NCBI GenBank assembly: GCA_034509495.1
Contig: CM067507.1
Coordinates: 10,340,997 to 10,404,996, forward strand
Source of the DNA: Acestrorhynchus altus
Lineage: Eukaryota > Chordata > Actinopteri > Characiformes > Acestrorhynchidae
Direction: 5' to 3'
Length of the DNA: 64,000 nt
Numbering within the stretch: the first letter of the stretch is position 1; every line of letters begins with the position of its first letter. Positions 49,431-62,922 of the stretch are shown in pieces. The notes below the pieces were generated by a model. It ran no database searches and was not told where the DNA came from. It saw nothing but the letters and a program-made list of their open reading frames with translations. The translations under genes were made by a program, and so were the position numbers.

Positions 49431-52040
49431 ATATATTAGTTATATCACCTAATACACATTACTCTATAATTACTATACAATTACCAAAAGTGATGGCCAT
49501 GACCACCATGGGAACCGATTGCTGAGAAACATCTGATCTGTAACCCAGAGCACTGTCTGCAAATCCAGCAGCAACACAAGACCAGATATTTCCACTGGTG
49601 ACCATTACAAACCCTAACCTCTTTTATAGTAAAATAATCCAAATGATTCACAAGCAAATTTGTTCTCTCATTATTCATGAATGAAATGTAGTTTGCTTAT
49701 TGCTTGCATAATGTGTACGTTATGTCTGTGTGTAAATTGTATCTACATCATCTGTATATTACTATGGTACTAGAGAAATAACAAAGAGCCAGAACCAAAT
49801 CCCTTGTGTGTCAACATACAATACATTTTGATTCTGATCAATGTGGTCATCATCTAAAATACCCAATTATTCAGAGAGAATTACATCTGAATTCTGCTAT
49901 AGAGGTATAAAAGAAAACCGCATTTGGAGTTTTGGACAAGGATTCATAATGGTGTGTTAAGATGTTCTTGCTGTGAGGAGAGCAGCCCTGTAACAATCTA
50001 AAATGCTAGTAATGCTTCTGTTGTGCATTTTAAAGCTAGAAAGCCCTTAATGCTTTTAGCAGAGCACCAAGCTTAGTTATCCAGTTCCCTGTTGAGCTTA
50101 TGCTAACAACATTACTATTTGTTGCATGTGTCTTCCTACAATGTCCACAGCCAAGTGCATGTCATTCACTCAGATTAGATGAAACATCCAATCACCAGTG
50201 ACTGATTGGGTAACAGAAGGCAATTAATCTGAGCCACATTCCCTCACATGTTGGAAACGTGCTCAGAAATCACTGATGAGATCTGTGCTCATCATGAAGA
50301 AGGGCATTTTAGATTTTCTATTTCACATGTGTCCTTTGCTGTGCCCTTGGAATATCACTGCAAAACACAGGCTTTTTATGCCATGTGTCTTTTACTGCAT
50401 ATGGCCTGGGGTATTACCTAGGATGCACTGCATTATCAATCAGCTCATTTAGCTTGGCTGGTCATGCTGTGTGAGCAGAGGCAGAGAGAGCAGCTGGCCC
50501 TGCTATCACCTCTGATGATCTGAAATGTCTCAGAACCGAATGAGAAAGCACCACAATGCATCAGCATTCCAGTAGCACTTAGCTGAGAAACAGCAGTATT
50601 TTTGGCCTCTGTTTTTGCCCCCTGCAGAAACAGAGAAAGAGATTATCAAGGAGACATAATTTACAAACTGTTTCTGAAATGGCTTTTTTTCAGATATCAC
50701 AATGGAAACATGTTGCATAAAGATCACCTGGAAAAAATAGCTGAAAAAATGAAAAATGTTGCGAATGGAGTGTTTTTCTGTAATTTTCTGTGGGTTTTTA
50801 TTTCTCTTCGTCACTGTTATTCTAAGGATAAGAGAGGTCAAATTAATGCACAAAACAAATCTAGCCCACCCACAGTCTCCTGTATGCAGTACAGCAGTCA
50901 GTCATTCACCCTATGGAGAATAGCACATGCTACTTCAGGGAGTTAATTAGAGTGGTAAGTGGTGTCCAAACATGGCCAGCTGATTTATTACTCTCCACTG
51001 TGGGTCATGGAGAGTTACCACAGAGAAAGGTCAAAAACAATCAAGTGGTTAATGGGACTTCTAGCTTCTTGGAGATGTAGAGATTTGCGTTTGATGTGGA
51101 ATATGCAATCATCTCAAGCTGACAATTGGAGTGTGTTTTATAGGAGCTATATTAATGCAGGTCAAGCACATAGTTTGGTATGTAACAAGAACTGGTATGG
51201 GACCATTCATATAAAAAATAGATTGGTTTCTCTTTGACCTTATCAAACAGACCTGATTTCTGATCATTGCAATATTCTCCTACACATCAGGAATTATTTT
51301 ACTTGTTTATTTGAGACAATTTATTGCCTTAATTGTTTTAGGGTTTTTGGTATTTACATGTTTGATTATAACCAAATATTATACTAGCAAATAAGAAGAA
51401 AAAGATTTACTGTGATCATATTTGCTCAGTCTAAAATGTGAATTAACAGCCTCTTTTATTGCATGTGTGGAATGTGACCTTTCTGCTTTTTCATTTGTTT
51501 CTTGTTTGCATGTGCTGTTAGCAGGTGTCATAAGTCCACACTAGGACACATTCCCCAGGAAAATGTTGCTGTGCCCCACTAAATCAGGGAGGTAGAAAGT
51601 CATCTGTTAAAGACATTAATTAAAACAGCAAAGTTTTGTTAGCCAGGTATACGTCTTGAGAACAGTCATAGACTCAGCCCAGAATGTTCAATATTTACTT
51701 TTTATATTTAGCAAGTAAAGAAGTAAACTATTGGCAGTGCAAAGACAAAATCATACCACATGTATTTTTCTGCTGCAAAGAAATTTTTGAATGCAAAAAA
51801 TGTCTGTAGTTTCAGTTTTTTATTTGTTAAAAAATGCACATAAAGCTAATGCAATTAATAAGAAAATCATCAACAGATGTTTTAGCAGATGCACAGCTGT
51901 GGCCCTATGACTGATTGGCAAGTAGAGGGGTACAGCTATGGCCCTCAAAATTTTGATTGTGCCCCAGTACAACAACAAAGTCACCAAGCAATCAGAAATT
52001 CATACCACAAAACACCCAAAATACAAAAAAACCCCAAAGA
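49431..52040. other. Long stretch without recognised feature
   Basis: About 2.6 kb. Frames at 50530-50946 on both strands overlap each other and lack domains. I could not identify an exon, RNA or transposon. This is the largest stretch in the window not explained by repeats. Confidence 0.4.
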
Positions 52041-52044
52041 TTAC

Positions 52045-52447
52045 ACCCCCCCAAACGTATTGGAACAGTGAGCCATTTATTTTTGTTGTACACTGAAAAC
52101 GTTTGGATTTGACATTAAGATGAAATATGAGAATTTTTAATTCCAGGTATTTACATGAATTCTGTATCTGATCCATTGTTTGATTATTCAAATAATAAAC
52201 AGTGCTGAATATCTATGCTCATTTTCAGATTTGGGTTTTGCCTGTGCAGACTGTGCATTTATAGTTAGAGGGAAGAAAACCAACTGAAAGAGGCTGCAGT
52301 GAAAAGCCTGGAAAAGCATCACAAAAGAATAATCCAAAAGTTAAGTGATGCCAATGGGTGTGGAAGCAAAGGATTTTCAAATATGTATTAAGTATTATTC
52401 ACTTTAATATATTTGAACTTTATCTGTTCCAATACTTTTGCTCACAA
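52045..52447. mobile_element. Tc1/mariner-like MITE
   Basis: Inverted ends: 'gtattggaacagtgagcc' on the left and 'ctgttccaatacttttgctc' on the right. No ORF. About 400 bp. Confidence 0.7.
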
Positions 52448-52449
52448 AC

Positions 52450-53340
52450 AAAAAATTGGTGGGTTCAGACAAACAGATCCAGATGAAAATACCTGAGAAA
52501 AAGCTGAATTGATGATCTTTTAATGTCAAACCCAAACATTTTCAGTCTACTGCAAAAATAATGGGATTGGCCTCACTGTTACTTCTGGAGGGGAGCATAG
52601 GTTTCCCAGTAAAAAATTATCTGATTGCTCAAGTGGCACAACTGATTTCGAATCTTGGACAACACCCAACTAAAAGAGGCCACCCGAAGATGATGGGGTG
52701 GACCCATGCTAGCCAGCATGAGCAGCTGTTGCTGCCTTTTCCACTAAAATAACTCTTTAACTCTAACCGTTTGTTTTCTCCAAAAAGCTAACACGGATCA
52801 ACAATGAATCAACTTATGGAGATAAAAAAACATATATGGAATGTCATTATTCCTTGCTCCTGTACAACTAGACACACCCAGAGCGGTTCATGATGAAAAA
52901 CTGCTAATCTATGGTTGCCATTGTGAATGAACTTTTCAGGTTTTGGAACTTATTTTTGATGGTATAAATGCACCAAGCAATTTTATAAAATTAGGTTCAC
53001 GAACTAGAACGGAATGTGTTCCACATGGAAAGGGGCCCAAAGAAAGCATGTACTAACATTGTTACCCACTCAGTATCCTGACCTGACAAGTGAGCAGTTA
53101 TAGGTAATAATGAAACTGTGGGGAGAAGAGGAAAAAACAAAAAAACTGATGTGGGTTTAATGAACTATTCCATGATATTTTCAAAAATAACCATCATTTC
53201 ACCAAATCCTGCACAACATTCCAGAGTGCAGTACATTATTTAATACCAGGTGTCAGTCTAGTTACATTGAACATGTCTCACCCAATCAGATGAAAAACAA
53301 AGGGCAAAACAAACATATCATAATGATTGCGTTCACTGAC
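52450..53340. other. Intergenic, nothing recognised
   Basis: No supported feature. Confidence 0.35.
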
Positions 53341-53344
53341 CAAA

Positions 53345-53825
53345 CAAAGACAAAGGAGGCGGACATACATGTAGGGGAGTTGGAGTATTTAATAACAAAG
53401 AAACAAACAAAATAGAAAAACAAATAGACCAACATGAATTTTAATTAACATACAAACAAATAAACTGACCTGAACTCTAGGAACAGACAAACAAAATGAC
53501 AAAGGAGCTCTCAAGTTACATATGTACCGCAGGGTAAAACATTTACCAACAAAATGACTGACCAAGACTGACTGAAACAGAGGGTCTTAAATGCAAGAAC
53601 AACATTACACACACCTGGGACTGGACGACAAATTGGCAGAGTTACATATGAGACACAGATGGGAATGGGTGGACCAAGGGCAGAGACGAGACCAAAACAA
53701 AACTCAAGCTAAGAAGCACATTGGTAAAACTTAAACAAAATATTGAAGTGAGGGGAAGACAGAAGAGATGACATGACTGGACAGACAGAGGGGTCAAATG
53801 GGAAAGATACATAACACGCTGTAAA
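53345..53825 (-). repeat. LTR-like interspersed repeat, copy D
   Basis: Read on the minus strand it contains 'ttttggtctcgtctctgccc', 'catctgtgtctcatatgtaa', 'ccaggtgtgtgtaatgttg' and 'catttaagaccctctgtttc', the same order as the plus-strand copies. The short minus-strand frame 53998-53642 is not a gene. Confidence 0.55.
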
Positions 53826-53829
53826 TACT

Positions 53830-55030
53830 TTCTGGGTGTACTGAAAGTATTCCCAGTATTCATTCTTAATAATGTGCGATAATGTTGGCTGTATCTAAAG
53901 CTTTTAATGATTAAATTATTCAGACGAACAGCTAATGAACATGGTAGTAACAGAAATAACTCACTATTGTGACCGCTGTTTCTAGACATATAGAACAAAA
54001 TCAGTTTCTAGATTTTGTCTAGATGTGAAGAAATATGTAAAAATATTTTGAAATATGTTCCTAATCCATTAGGATGTAAGCATGCATACAGCAATATATA
54101 TAAAAAAAATAATTTAAGTGTGGGTTTCTCAGAATTTTAAAGAATGACATACTGTTGAAAGACATTGATTTAACATTACATATTTATTGGGTGATCGTCC
54201 ATAATTTGGAACATGCAACATTGTATAATATACTGGATGTTTGCCTAGTATCAGAATGAGTTTAGTGTGAAATATTGAATTAAGTCCTTACTGCAGCTTA
54301 TTATTCTGCCCTTGCAACATGAAGATGTATGATTACAAACAGTCCCACCTATTCAGCTCCTCCATCCACTTCACCTCATCGTCATGGTTACTATTTTGAT
54401 TCTGTAAAACCAGAAAGTAGCTTTAAAGGACATTGATTCAGTAACTCTGCCTTGCATTGACATTTATATATTTATTTATTTAACAAATGGAGGAACAGTT
54501 TTGACATCAATCATGATGAATTCTGAGGATGCACATGTTGTTTGTGGGCTTACTGCTCATGAACTCTGAAAAACAAAAGGGATGCGCCTCTGGAAAGGTT
54601 AATGATTGTGTATTTCAGGATTGTAATTTATTCTGTTCCAGCTTATCAGAGTGTATGTGCCAATGTGGCTTTGCATACCTTTGAATTCATTAGAGCCCTT
54701 TAGTGACAGGACTTGTTTTGAGGCTTGAACCATTCCTCCATTCAGATCGGGTGGTCTTTTCGTTCCTCAAATGCCAAACACCTAACAGTGTGACCTTGTC
54801 AGATGGAGGTCAGGCCTCAAAAAGTGAGACCAACATGATCGAAAGAAGACTTTGGTATGCTGTGGCTGATTTGGTAGGTATCTTTTTCTCATTCTCTGTT
54901 TCTGCGCTGGATTTTCAGTTGGAGTTTTGGAAGAAGAGTTTTAAAATTGAACTCTATATAACCTCTATATAAAAAACACTGTGTGCTAATATTCAGCTAT
55001 ATTGTCAGGGGAATAAGACAGACTAGCTCT
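53830..55030. other. Intergenic, nothing recognised
   Basis: The plus-strand frame 54703-54972 (89 codons) has no domain. No supported feature. Confidence 0.35.
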
Positions 55031-55034
55031 AATC

Positions 55035-55310
55035 TGAAAATCAAATCAATTTATTTGTATAATGTTTTTTACAAATGATGTTGTAACAGAGCAACATTAC
55101 AGAAATCAAAAATAAGGTGAACAGCACATTAAACAAAAGAAAATGACCCTGGTGAGCAAGCCAAAGACTGACAGAGCTGGAGGAAGAAACCTTGGGAGGA
55201 ACCAGGCTCACAGTCAAACTACTATGATAAAGGGACATTGGACCACATTATGTCTGCTGTAATACTCCAGTGTACTGAAGTAATGATAGTCTGTGCAAAT
55301 TTCTATGTTG
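55035..55310 (-). mobile_element. 3' end of family C LINE, minus strand
   Basis: The complement contains 'ttgtaaaaaacattatacaa', 'tcaccagggtcattttctt', 'ggttcctcccaaggtttctt' and 'gtttgactgtgagcctggtt', all family C 3' UTR blocks. It lies head-on to the plus-strand copy that starts 140 bp later. Confidence 0.75.
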
Positions 55311-55449
55311 TTGATGATGTTGTTGATGAAACTTAGATTGTGTATGCATGACCAATCATCAGGGTGATGTGGCAGTAAGATGGGCACATGTTGAGGGAAG
55401 ACATAACATTAGTTTGATTGTTGTTACATTTGCCTGGATTGTCTGGATA

Positions 55450-57135
55450 ATAATCAAAAATATTATTAAACAGAACATTCAGCCCATAATATTAAGTACA
55501 AATAGTTTATCATCTGGTGTGGTTGATATAAAGCAAAACATAGATATAGAAGAAAAGTTGGAAACCTTTAACCCACTTCTGGAGCTAGATGCAATCTCAT
55601 CAAACTTCTGCCACCTATAATCAAACCTCTCTCAGCAATAGTTGACTCCTCTCTTTGTCTAGGTCACATAAAGCTTTAAAATGATCAGTTATCAAAACAC
55701 TGGTCAATCAATCTGGTACCATCTACTTACATACCTATTTCTAACTTTAACCATTTATATCTGAGATCTTCGAAAAAGCTGTGGCCCAATAACTGTGCAA
55801 ATACCTGCACAAGAATAACATATATGGAAAAAATCCAACCTGGATTCAGGCCTCATCATAGCACTGAAACAGCCCTTGTTCTTGCCTCTGTTCAAGGCTA
55901 TGTGTCTCTGCTTGTGCTGCTAGACTTAAGTGCAGCCTGAAATACCACAGATCACACCATTCTCCTCAAGATTAGAAAACATGGTTGGAATCACAGTGAC
56001 AGCCTTGGTTCAGATGTTACTTAACTAATTAATTTTAATTTGTAAAAGTAAATTGTGTATTTTCCAATCGCACTGAAATTAGATATGGAATCCTACAAGG
56101 CCCTATTATAGGACTTTTACTGTTCACACTTTACATGCTACCCCTAGGCATTGTTATAAACAGAAATGGCAACCACTGTTACACAGGTGATACTCAACAG
56201 TACATTTCAGCCAAACCTGATGATAAACCAACATTATAGAAAATGAAGGTATAAAAGATGTGAAATCTTCAAGGTCAAGGTCAACGCTTTTTTTATTGTC
56301 ATTACAACCGAGTTCAGGTACACAGTGCAATGAAATTGCGTTCCTCCGGAACCAAGGTACAACCTGGAGCACCAATACAATAAGACAACATAAAGTGCAA
56401 ACACTACAATAAATACAGTGAACAAGAGACGGTTAACAGACAGGACAGGACAGTACAATACCGAGTGGTACAATGAAGTGAAATGAGTGGTGGGAATAAG
56501 GTGCAAGAGATATGTAACATACTGTACATCTAGATGTGCATGATAACAGCAGTTACTGAGGTAGAAGTTATAGTTCTTGAGCAGCAAATATTGCTGATAA
56601 GGATGGGGATGATCCAGTCTCTGTGTGCCGAGTGTGTGTGTGTGTAGAGTGCTGGGTGGTTACAGTCCAGTCTTATCTTGGATGATACATAAGTTCCTCC
56701 ATGTAGTGACAAAACTGGAATTCTCCTTCTGGGTCTTAAAACATCAATAAATATATTATCAGACTTTTTTATGTTATGCCTGGTTCAGCAGCAAAAATCT
56801 TATTGTGATTATTGCTACAAGGCTTCCTAGTTCCCAGAATTCAGAAGATTTCAGCTGGGGAAAGAGTCTTTTCTTACAAAACCCCCCCAACTGTAGAATA
56901 ACATTCCAAATAGAGACTGAGACTCAGACACAGTCTCAATCTTCAAGTCTAGGCTGAAAACTTAATTTTTTGTACATTGGGATGTTGATGCTGTCATCTG
57001 ACTCCATCACATGATCACTCAGTTATTCCTTTATCCTTGTTTCATCCTTTGTTGCTGTACACCTTCTTATTTTTGATTTCTGAAAAGTTGCTCTGTGACA
57101 TCTGTTGTTGCAAAATAAATTGAGATTTGATTTGA
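55450..57135 (+). mobile_element. Family C LINE, decayed RT to 3' end, interrupted
   Basis: Begins with the linker (NIQPIILSTNSLSSGVVDIK, NIDIEEKLETFNPLLEL), continues through a badly mutated RT (55620-56220; for example 'aaaaaatccaacctggattc' for the QSGF-like block and 'tacaaggccctattatagga' for the QGP-like block), is split by an antisense LINE tail at 56270-56670, and resumes with the C-terminal and 3' UTR to 'tgtgacatctgttgttgcaa' and 'aaataaattgagatttgat'. Confidence 0.8.
56270..56670 (-). mobile_element. LINE 3' tail inserted antisense in another LINE
   Basis: The minus strand matches the 3' UTR of the 39.8-41.2 kb LINE, from 'gtgctgggtggttacagtcc' region to the 'ccttgaccttgaa' tail. 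'atctt' occurs at both borders and may be the target-site duplication. Confidence 0.85.
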
Positions 57136-57139
57136 TAAG

Positions 57140-58180
57140 ACTAGTGTGCTGAGTCAGACCTAAAAAATATCTGGATACAAGCCCTTCAGGCTGTTCTTAG
57201 CCTATGTTGATGGCCCAGTTAGGTCTGAACAGTGCAGATTAGTTATGCATTACATTTGCAAGCCAAGCTTCTGAATATCACTAGAAATTTCAGTGCATTT
57301 CATGACTTATGTGATTGAGCATTATTTTCATTTTGAAAGTTTGATGTATAGATAGTAATGTGACTCTTTTTTGGGGTAAAAATGCTCAGATTTAAAAACC
57401 TCATTTACAAACCTGATAATTTAGTACAAAATGGAAATATGCTGATTATATCTTCTACCTGCTATTCATCAAATCCCAATATCACATTTTAAATAGGGCT
57501 AAACATGCCTGTAAACATGCCTTTAAGAATATTAAGGGCTTGCTTTCCTCAACGAGTGTTTGTGTCTGAACACAGTTTATGCGGCATATCTACAATATAA
57601 ATTTGTGTAACTGCATGTTTCAGCTCCAACCCAAATCTAACACACCCCATTCAGCCAATAAAGAACTTCTGAAGGGAGTCATTAGTTGTATCAGGTTGTG
57701 TGCATTAAGACACACTAACAGCTTGTCTAAGATAGAAGAGAGCACACTGAAGTACCTTAGTGTAGATGTGTCTGCTGGAAGTTGATGCAGAGCCATAATA
57801 ATCTTATATATGCACTATTTCTATACAAAATCATGACTAACAGACATTTGAGGGGCTTGGAAAAGCATTCCCCAGATTCTTTTAGTAAAGGTTTAGCCCC
57901 CTATCCACATTTTCCATATCCACAGAATTAATAAAAATAACTGCATGCAAAAGCATTTTACCATTCTACTTTCTTGTCTGCAACCTGCTCTGATAAGGAA
58001 ATCACTGGTAATCAAGAGTCTGGTGAGAGATGTGTGTAAAAGCTATTCAGAGCATTTTGCACTCCTCAGTGAAGCAGACAGGCTGCAATACAGCAAGCTG
58101 TGCTGATGTTGCCAGGCAGTCACTCATTTCTCCACGGTGTTTACACTCTAGTGTTATAATTTCATGCATGATTGCACGCA
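57140..58180. other. Intergenic, nothing recognised
   Basis: No supported feature. Confidence 0.35.
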
Positions 58181-58181
58181 T

Positions 58182-58183
<2 letters not shown>

Positions 58184-58243
<60 letters not shown>
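58184..58243. repeat. (AC)n microsatellite
   Basis: About 30 uninterrupted CA units. Confidence 0.95.
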
Positions 58244-58245
<2 letters not shown>

Positions 58246-58789
58246 CTCAGCCTCTTCAAGCACAGGTAGAGTATTTTTGAGACAAATGTAGTAAATAAGA
58301 TATTATCATAGTTACGCAAAAACATTTTTCCAATATGGCAATTTACAACAGAAGCCAAAAACTTGAACAAATTAAAAAACAGTTGAAACAGATTTATTCA
58401 AATATTTATATTTTACTGTTATTAACAAAACAAAACCATGTACTTATAATTTATCTGTTTTATTGTGTACATTTATTTTGTTCTACCACAGAAGATGTAC
58501 TGTAGGTGTAGGCTAGGCATGAGCATTAATATGGTGGATTTGCATATACAGTTTAAAGCAGAGACTTACGTAGGTACTTATGTAGAGAGTAGAGACTATG
58601 TAGGTACCCTTGTTAGAAAAATAAGATTTGTACAGTAGATATGTTAAATATTTAATCTGTAAGATATGTTATGTATGCATATGCATATGTTTTGTTCCCC
58701 CAAAACTCTTTTTCTAACCTTTTGTAAATGCAAATGCTGCACATGATAGCAACATAGATAATTGAGTGTTTATTCACAACCATAGTGAG

Positions 58790-59172
58790 CACAGTGTTCT
58801 CTTTTTGTGGGAAGCATTCCAAAGATGTTCCTGTCTTGTTTAGTTCCCCTGTCTATCCCTTTTCATCACTGATCTGTTTTGTTTTGGTTTCTCCATGTGC
58901 TTTTAACATGCATGTTTTGTTTTGGTCTTCGCCCTGGCACCACCTGTTCCCATCTGTGCCTCATTTGTAACCTTACCTGTTTGTTAAACACCCCCAAGTG
59001 TTTCTAGTTTTGTCCATGTATATATGGTCCTTTGTTCATGTCTTTGTTTGTTTTTGTGTTTGTGTCAGCATGTGGTTTATGTCTTCTTGTATTTTGGTTT
59101 GTTTCTTTAATGAATATTCTAACCTTGCCAGTATGCCAGACTCTGCACCTGTTCTTCAGCGCATACCTGACA
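58790..59172 (+). repeat. LTR-like interspersed repeat, copy E
   Basis: Shares 'tgttttggtcttcgccctgg', 'cccatctgtgcctcatttgt', TATA-like 'catgtatatatgg' and a terminal 'cgcatacctgaca' with the other copies. 'tctttaatgaatattc' stands where a poly(A) signal is expected. Confidence 0.55.
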
Positions 59173-59174
59173 GT

Positions 59175-61415
59175 GAGCTGAATTTTGTGAATACATTTTG
59201 AATCTATCAGCAGTGGGATGGTCTTATCAATGTATTACTGATCATGAGAACATTGTCATAGCATGTTGCAGCAGTGAATAGAAGTTACACACCAGTGACA
59301 TAATTAGATTGTTCCATGGATTGTGCGACATACGTGAAGTGACCACAACCTCTCAAGTGACCCAATTCAGCAAGCACTGATGCTCTCCTTGAGTCATCCT
59401 GTTAGTGCCTCCTGTTAGAGCACCATTGGCAAATGGCTGCATGATGGACTACATGTGACTGCCCTTAACCTGCCCTTAACACCATGTCAGTGATGCCAAA
59501 GATGGTAGTGGTGTTATGCCAAAATGTCATGGAGTTACTCTGACTGGTAACCTTTATCTTCTTTCTAAATAGCATCGCAGTCTAACATTTATTTTGGGTG
59601 CAATTATTTTTTGTATGTGTAAGATTTAAAACCTTCTCCCAGTGAACACACTCACCATTAAGCAACAGAGTATTATTTTGTTTTTATATGCATCAATAAT
59701 AGAAAATAAAAAGCAGTCATGTGGAGAACACATGATTTGCTGTAAGTAATGGATGATGTTTGATGAAAACCATGTGGAATCTCACAAAAAGTTTCAGAAA
59801 CCTTAAGCTGTGTGCCATTAGCATTTGCCGTGTATATGGTAATGACAGTCTTGTTGTCTCTCCCCATTAAGAATTGCTAGAATGACATGCACACATTCCT
59901 TATTTCATCCAGACTTTATTTTTCATCACTTACTGTTCTGTTCTCAGTGACACAACTGAAAATAAACAAATATTTTACTGACATTCTGACTTCTCATGAA
60001 GTCATGGTGGACAGAGGTCAAGGAAACACATCAAACATTTTTCTTATTACAGGCCTTGCAATACACGGGGGGGAGGGGGGCATACAGCACTGGTTGAAGC
60101 ACACTGTAACTTGCATGACTGTCTGGTCAGTATAAATAAAATCTGTCTAGATTGTTGTCTATGAAGAAGTGGAAAATATCCAACCAGAAAGAGACAGAAA
60201 TGGCCTAACAGTCTGAAATCCAATATATTGCATATACAGTTATATGTTTCATGTACTTTCTGGGCTAAATAGGTATTCCAGGATATTTCAGTGTGTTAGT
60301 CAAGACTATGTCCCATGTCCTGTAATATGTCCAGTTAAACAGGCCTAAAGTTCTAACCATTTTAAAAGGAAATAGACCAGTTCCTTTCCTGATTGCTCTT
60401 CTGCACAAGCCATTGCTCAGGCAAAACATTATAATTTGTTAATGGATTGTTAAAGGTGATAGTCTACAGTTCACTCTGTTTGGGACTTATTTACAGCCAA
60501 GAAAAGGTGAATGAAAACAGTGAACAAATAGAAGGTGATGGAGTCTGTAATTACCTCTTTTCTCCCACAGCATTCTTTAATTATGCCAGCTCAACTTCAA
60601 CATTCATTTACTGCTCATGGTGCATGACTGGAATGGTAGATGGAACTGAATGAACTTTTTTTTTGTACAATATCTGCACTATAGCTATGATTTATCAGAT
60701 GTCTAGTGTCAGGTCCAAGAGATGTATTTGATTACAAAAATCAAAATATAGGCATGAGGATCTGGCAAAATAAACATTAAACAAATTATTTACAGCATGT
60801 AAATACTGTAAAAAAATAAAAAAATAAATATATAAAAGCATGTTAACTGAAACGATGACTCACCAAGAACTGTATTCTGAATGTGTATTTAGAATGAAAA
60901 AATGAAATATCTATGTTCAACTCACCTTACATTTTGAAGTGGAAGTATGTACAATATAATTACTCTTAAATTATTTAGAAGAATACCACTAAATAGTGAC
61001 AGTTCCATTTAATCAGACAAATCAGTTGTAAGTACTGAATTGTGAATATACTGTAGCAATAGGGATCATTTCTTGCTTACAACAAGAAGTAGCAAAAATA
61101 TATTCTACAAAATATGTAATGCCAGTATGTTAAGAGGTGACTGACCTGAAAATGTTGTTAAACAAAGATTTTTTGTTTGAAGCCATTCACTGAAGCTCAG
61201 TGCTTTTTTTTTTTTTTACACTAGGGCTATTTTTAATGGCTCTGAAACCATTCAAATGTGAAGTTATTCTACCAGTAAATGACATTTTTTTCCAGAAAAT
61301 TCCTGTTTTTCTTTGGGACACAGAGCACAGTATTTACTAAAATGCAGTGTGTAAAAATTTATATGTGAATTATCATGATTTTTAGGCACCTATCACCAGT
61401 ACTCATTATGGGTAG
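59175..61415. other. Long stretch without recognised feature
   Basis: About 2.2 kb, AT-rich towards the right. Around 59340-59560 there are words like 'gcaagcactgatgctctcc', which I could not place. No exon or RNA gene supported. Confidence 0.35.
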
Positions 61416-61419
61416 GCCT

Positions 61420-61870
61420 ACATTTTATCAATCCAGTGTAATTCCTGTTGGTACATAATGGTTCTCTCCGGATTGTATGATGCTCTAGAAATGTTTGCAC
61501 TTTCAACAGTTTTTTGACTCATCTCTTCTGGGTTGTATATTCTAATGATGATCCTTGTAGAAAAGTACTGCCAATTGAAAAGGACTGTCTGGAGCAGATA
61601 AACTTGAAGCTTTAGGCCCCATGCATAATGTCTGGCATGTATTATAGGTGTGTAAAGGTCCCCAGCATTGAGCTGTGGGGCAGTGGAACTGTGTTCTCTG
61701 GAATGACAGTGATGAGATGAGATGGTGCTCATCCAATATCTAATCAGATTGTAATTACATCCTCACAGCAATGTTCTAAAATCTAGTAGAACTTTTTTTC
61801 CCTGGACAGTAGAGACAGTTACAAAAGCAGGTTTTGAATGAATGAGCAGGTGTCCCAATACTTCTGTCAA
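61420..61870 (-). repeat. Non-autonomous DNA transposon-like repeat, family M, copy 3
   Basis: The complement of 61600-61720 reads 'ccagagaacacagttccact', 'ccacagctcaatgctgggg' and 'catgccagacattatgcatg', as in the copies at 6178 and 20990. The right border reads 'gtgtcccaatacttctgtca', a Tc1/mariner-like terminus. Confidence 0.65.
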
Positions 61871-61874
61871 AATA

Positions 61875-62850
61875 CATTAATACATTAAAAGCAGAAATTG
61901 GATGTTTTCATGGAGAGAATCCTATATACCTTAAAGGCCTTTCCTCCATCCACAAGCAGAAACCAAGAACCTTTTAGGAACCTTATATTTAAGAGTATAG
62001 CCAGATACTGTTTCATAGAACTGGTAATATAACTCCTACTATATTTGACATCAAAACTATTTTTTTTATTCAGGACACACTCAGTGTTTTTGCTGTACCT
62101 ACCTACTACCTGTTGGGCTAAGTTTTAAACACGGGCAAAGTGGTATAATGTGATTTATTCTCAGAGATTTACTATTGTCTCCGGAGTCATGTCAGGTTGT
62201 CAGACTGTCTGCTTTGATGCAAACAAAGACTTTCCTGATTCATTGTTCATTTAATTCCACATCAGACATAATCCTTTCATTGTTTCAGGAAAACACGTCA
62301 TAAGACTTATCCAATATTCCCAACAAGAATGTACACAATCTTCCTAAATATTAACTCCGACCACATTCATATATGTCTTTGAAAGCATGCAGTGCAGTTA
62401 CAGAAGTATGTAGATATCTATTTGTATGAAAAACACTTCACTTCTGTCATTGTGCCAATCCAAACAACCCCAGCGTGTGCACCCAGTGTGTACTCTACAG
62501 GAATACAAATGTGCATGCTGCTGCAAGCATGGCTCATGAGGACACCTGGGTCATTTGAAACTTTGCAGCAGCATTGTGGTTTTTCATTCAGTCTCCATTT
62601 CTGCAAAGCAGCAGGAGAGCACTCTGTTCAAATGTGTCAGTGGTCTGATCTCTGAGAAAGTCTATCTGATTTTTCCTTTTCCTTTTAGCTGTCCTGACAT
62701 GGTCTTTATTTAGAGAGTGAATTGCTGTGAGGAGTCAAGGGCCAAAAGGGCAATTGGAATTTGTGTGTTGACATTAACACTGGAAAATAGAAAGCACAGC
62801 ACAGACTGAGGGAAAGAGAGCAAGAGAGAAAGCACAAGAGAGAGTGTGCG
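61875..62850. other. Intergenic, nothing recognised
   Basis: No supported feature; the 62392-62655 frame has no domain. Confidence 0.35.
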
Positions 62851-62855
62851 TGAGA

Positions 62856-62875
62856 GTGAGAGAGAGAGAGAGAGA
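62856..62875. repeat. Short (GA)n run
   Basis: Ten GA units at the end of a longer GA-rich region that starts near 62812. Confidence 0.85.
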
Positions 62876-62922
62876 TCCAAAGGAGATAAATGATTACCCA
62901 ACATGTTAACTTTCATCATGTA

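Noticed and set aside
50530..50946. Overlapping 107- and 114-codon ORFs on both strands
   Set aside because: No domain, no splice-site support and mutual antisense overlap.
53642..53998. 118-codon minus-strand ORF
   Set aside because: Lies over the LTR-like repeat copy D and contains only its low-complexity Leu/Ser-rich translation.
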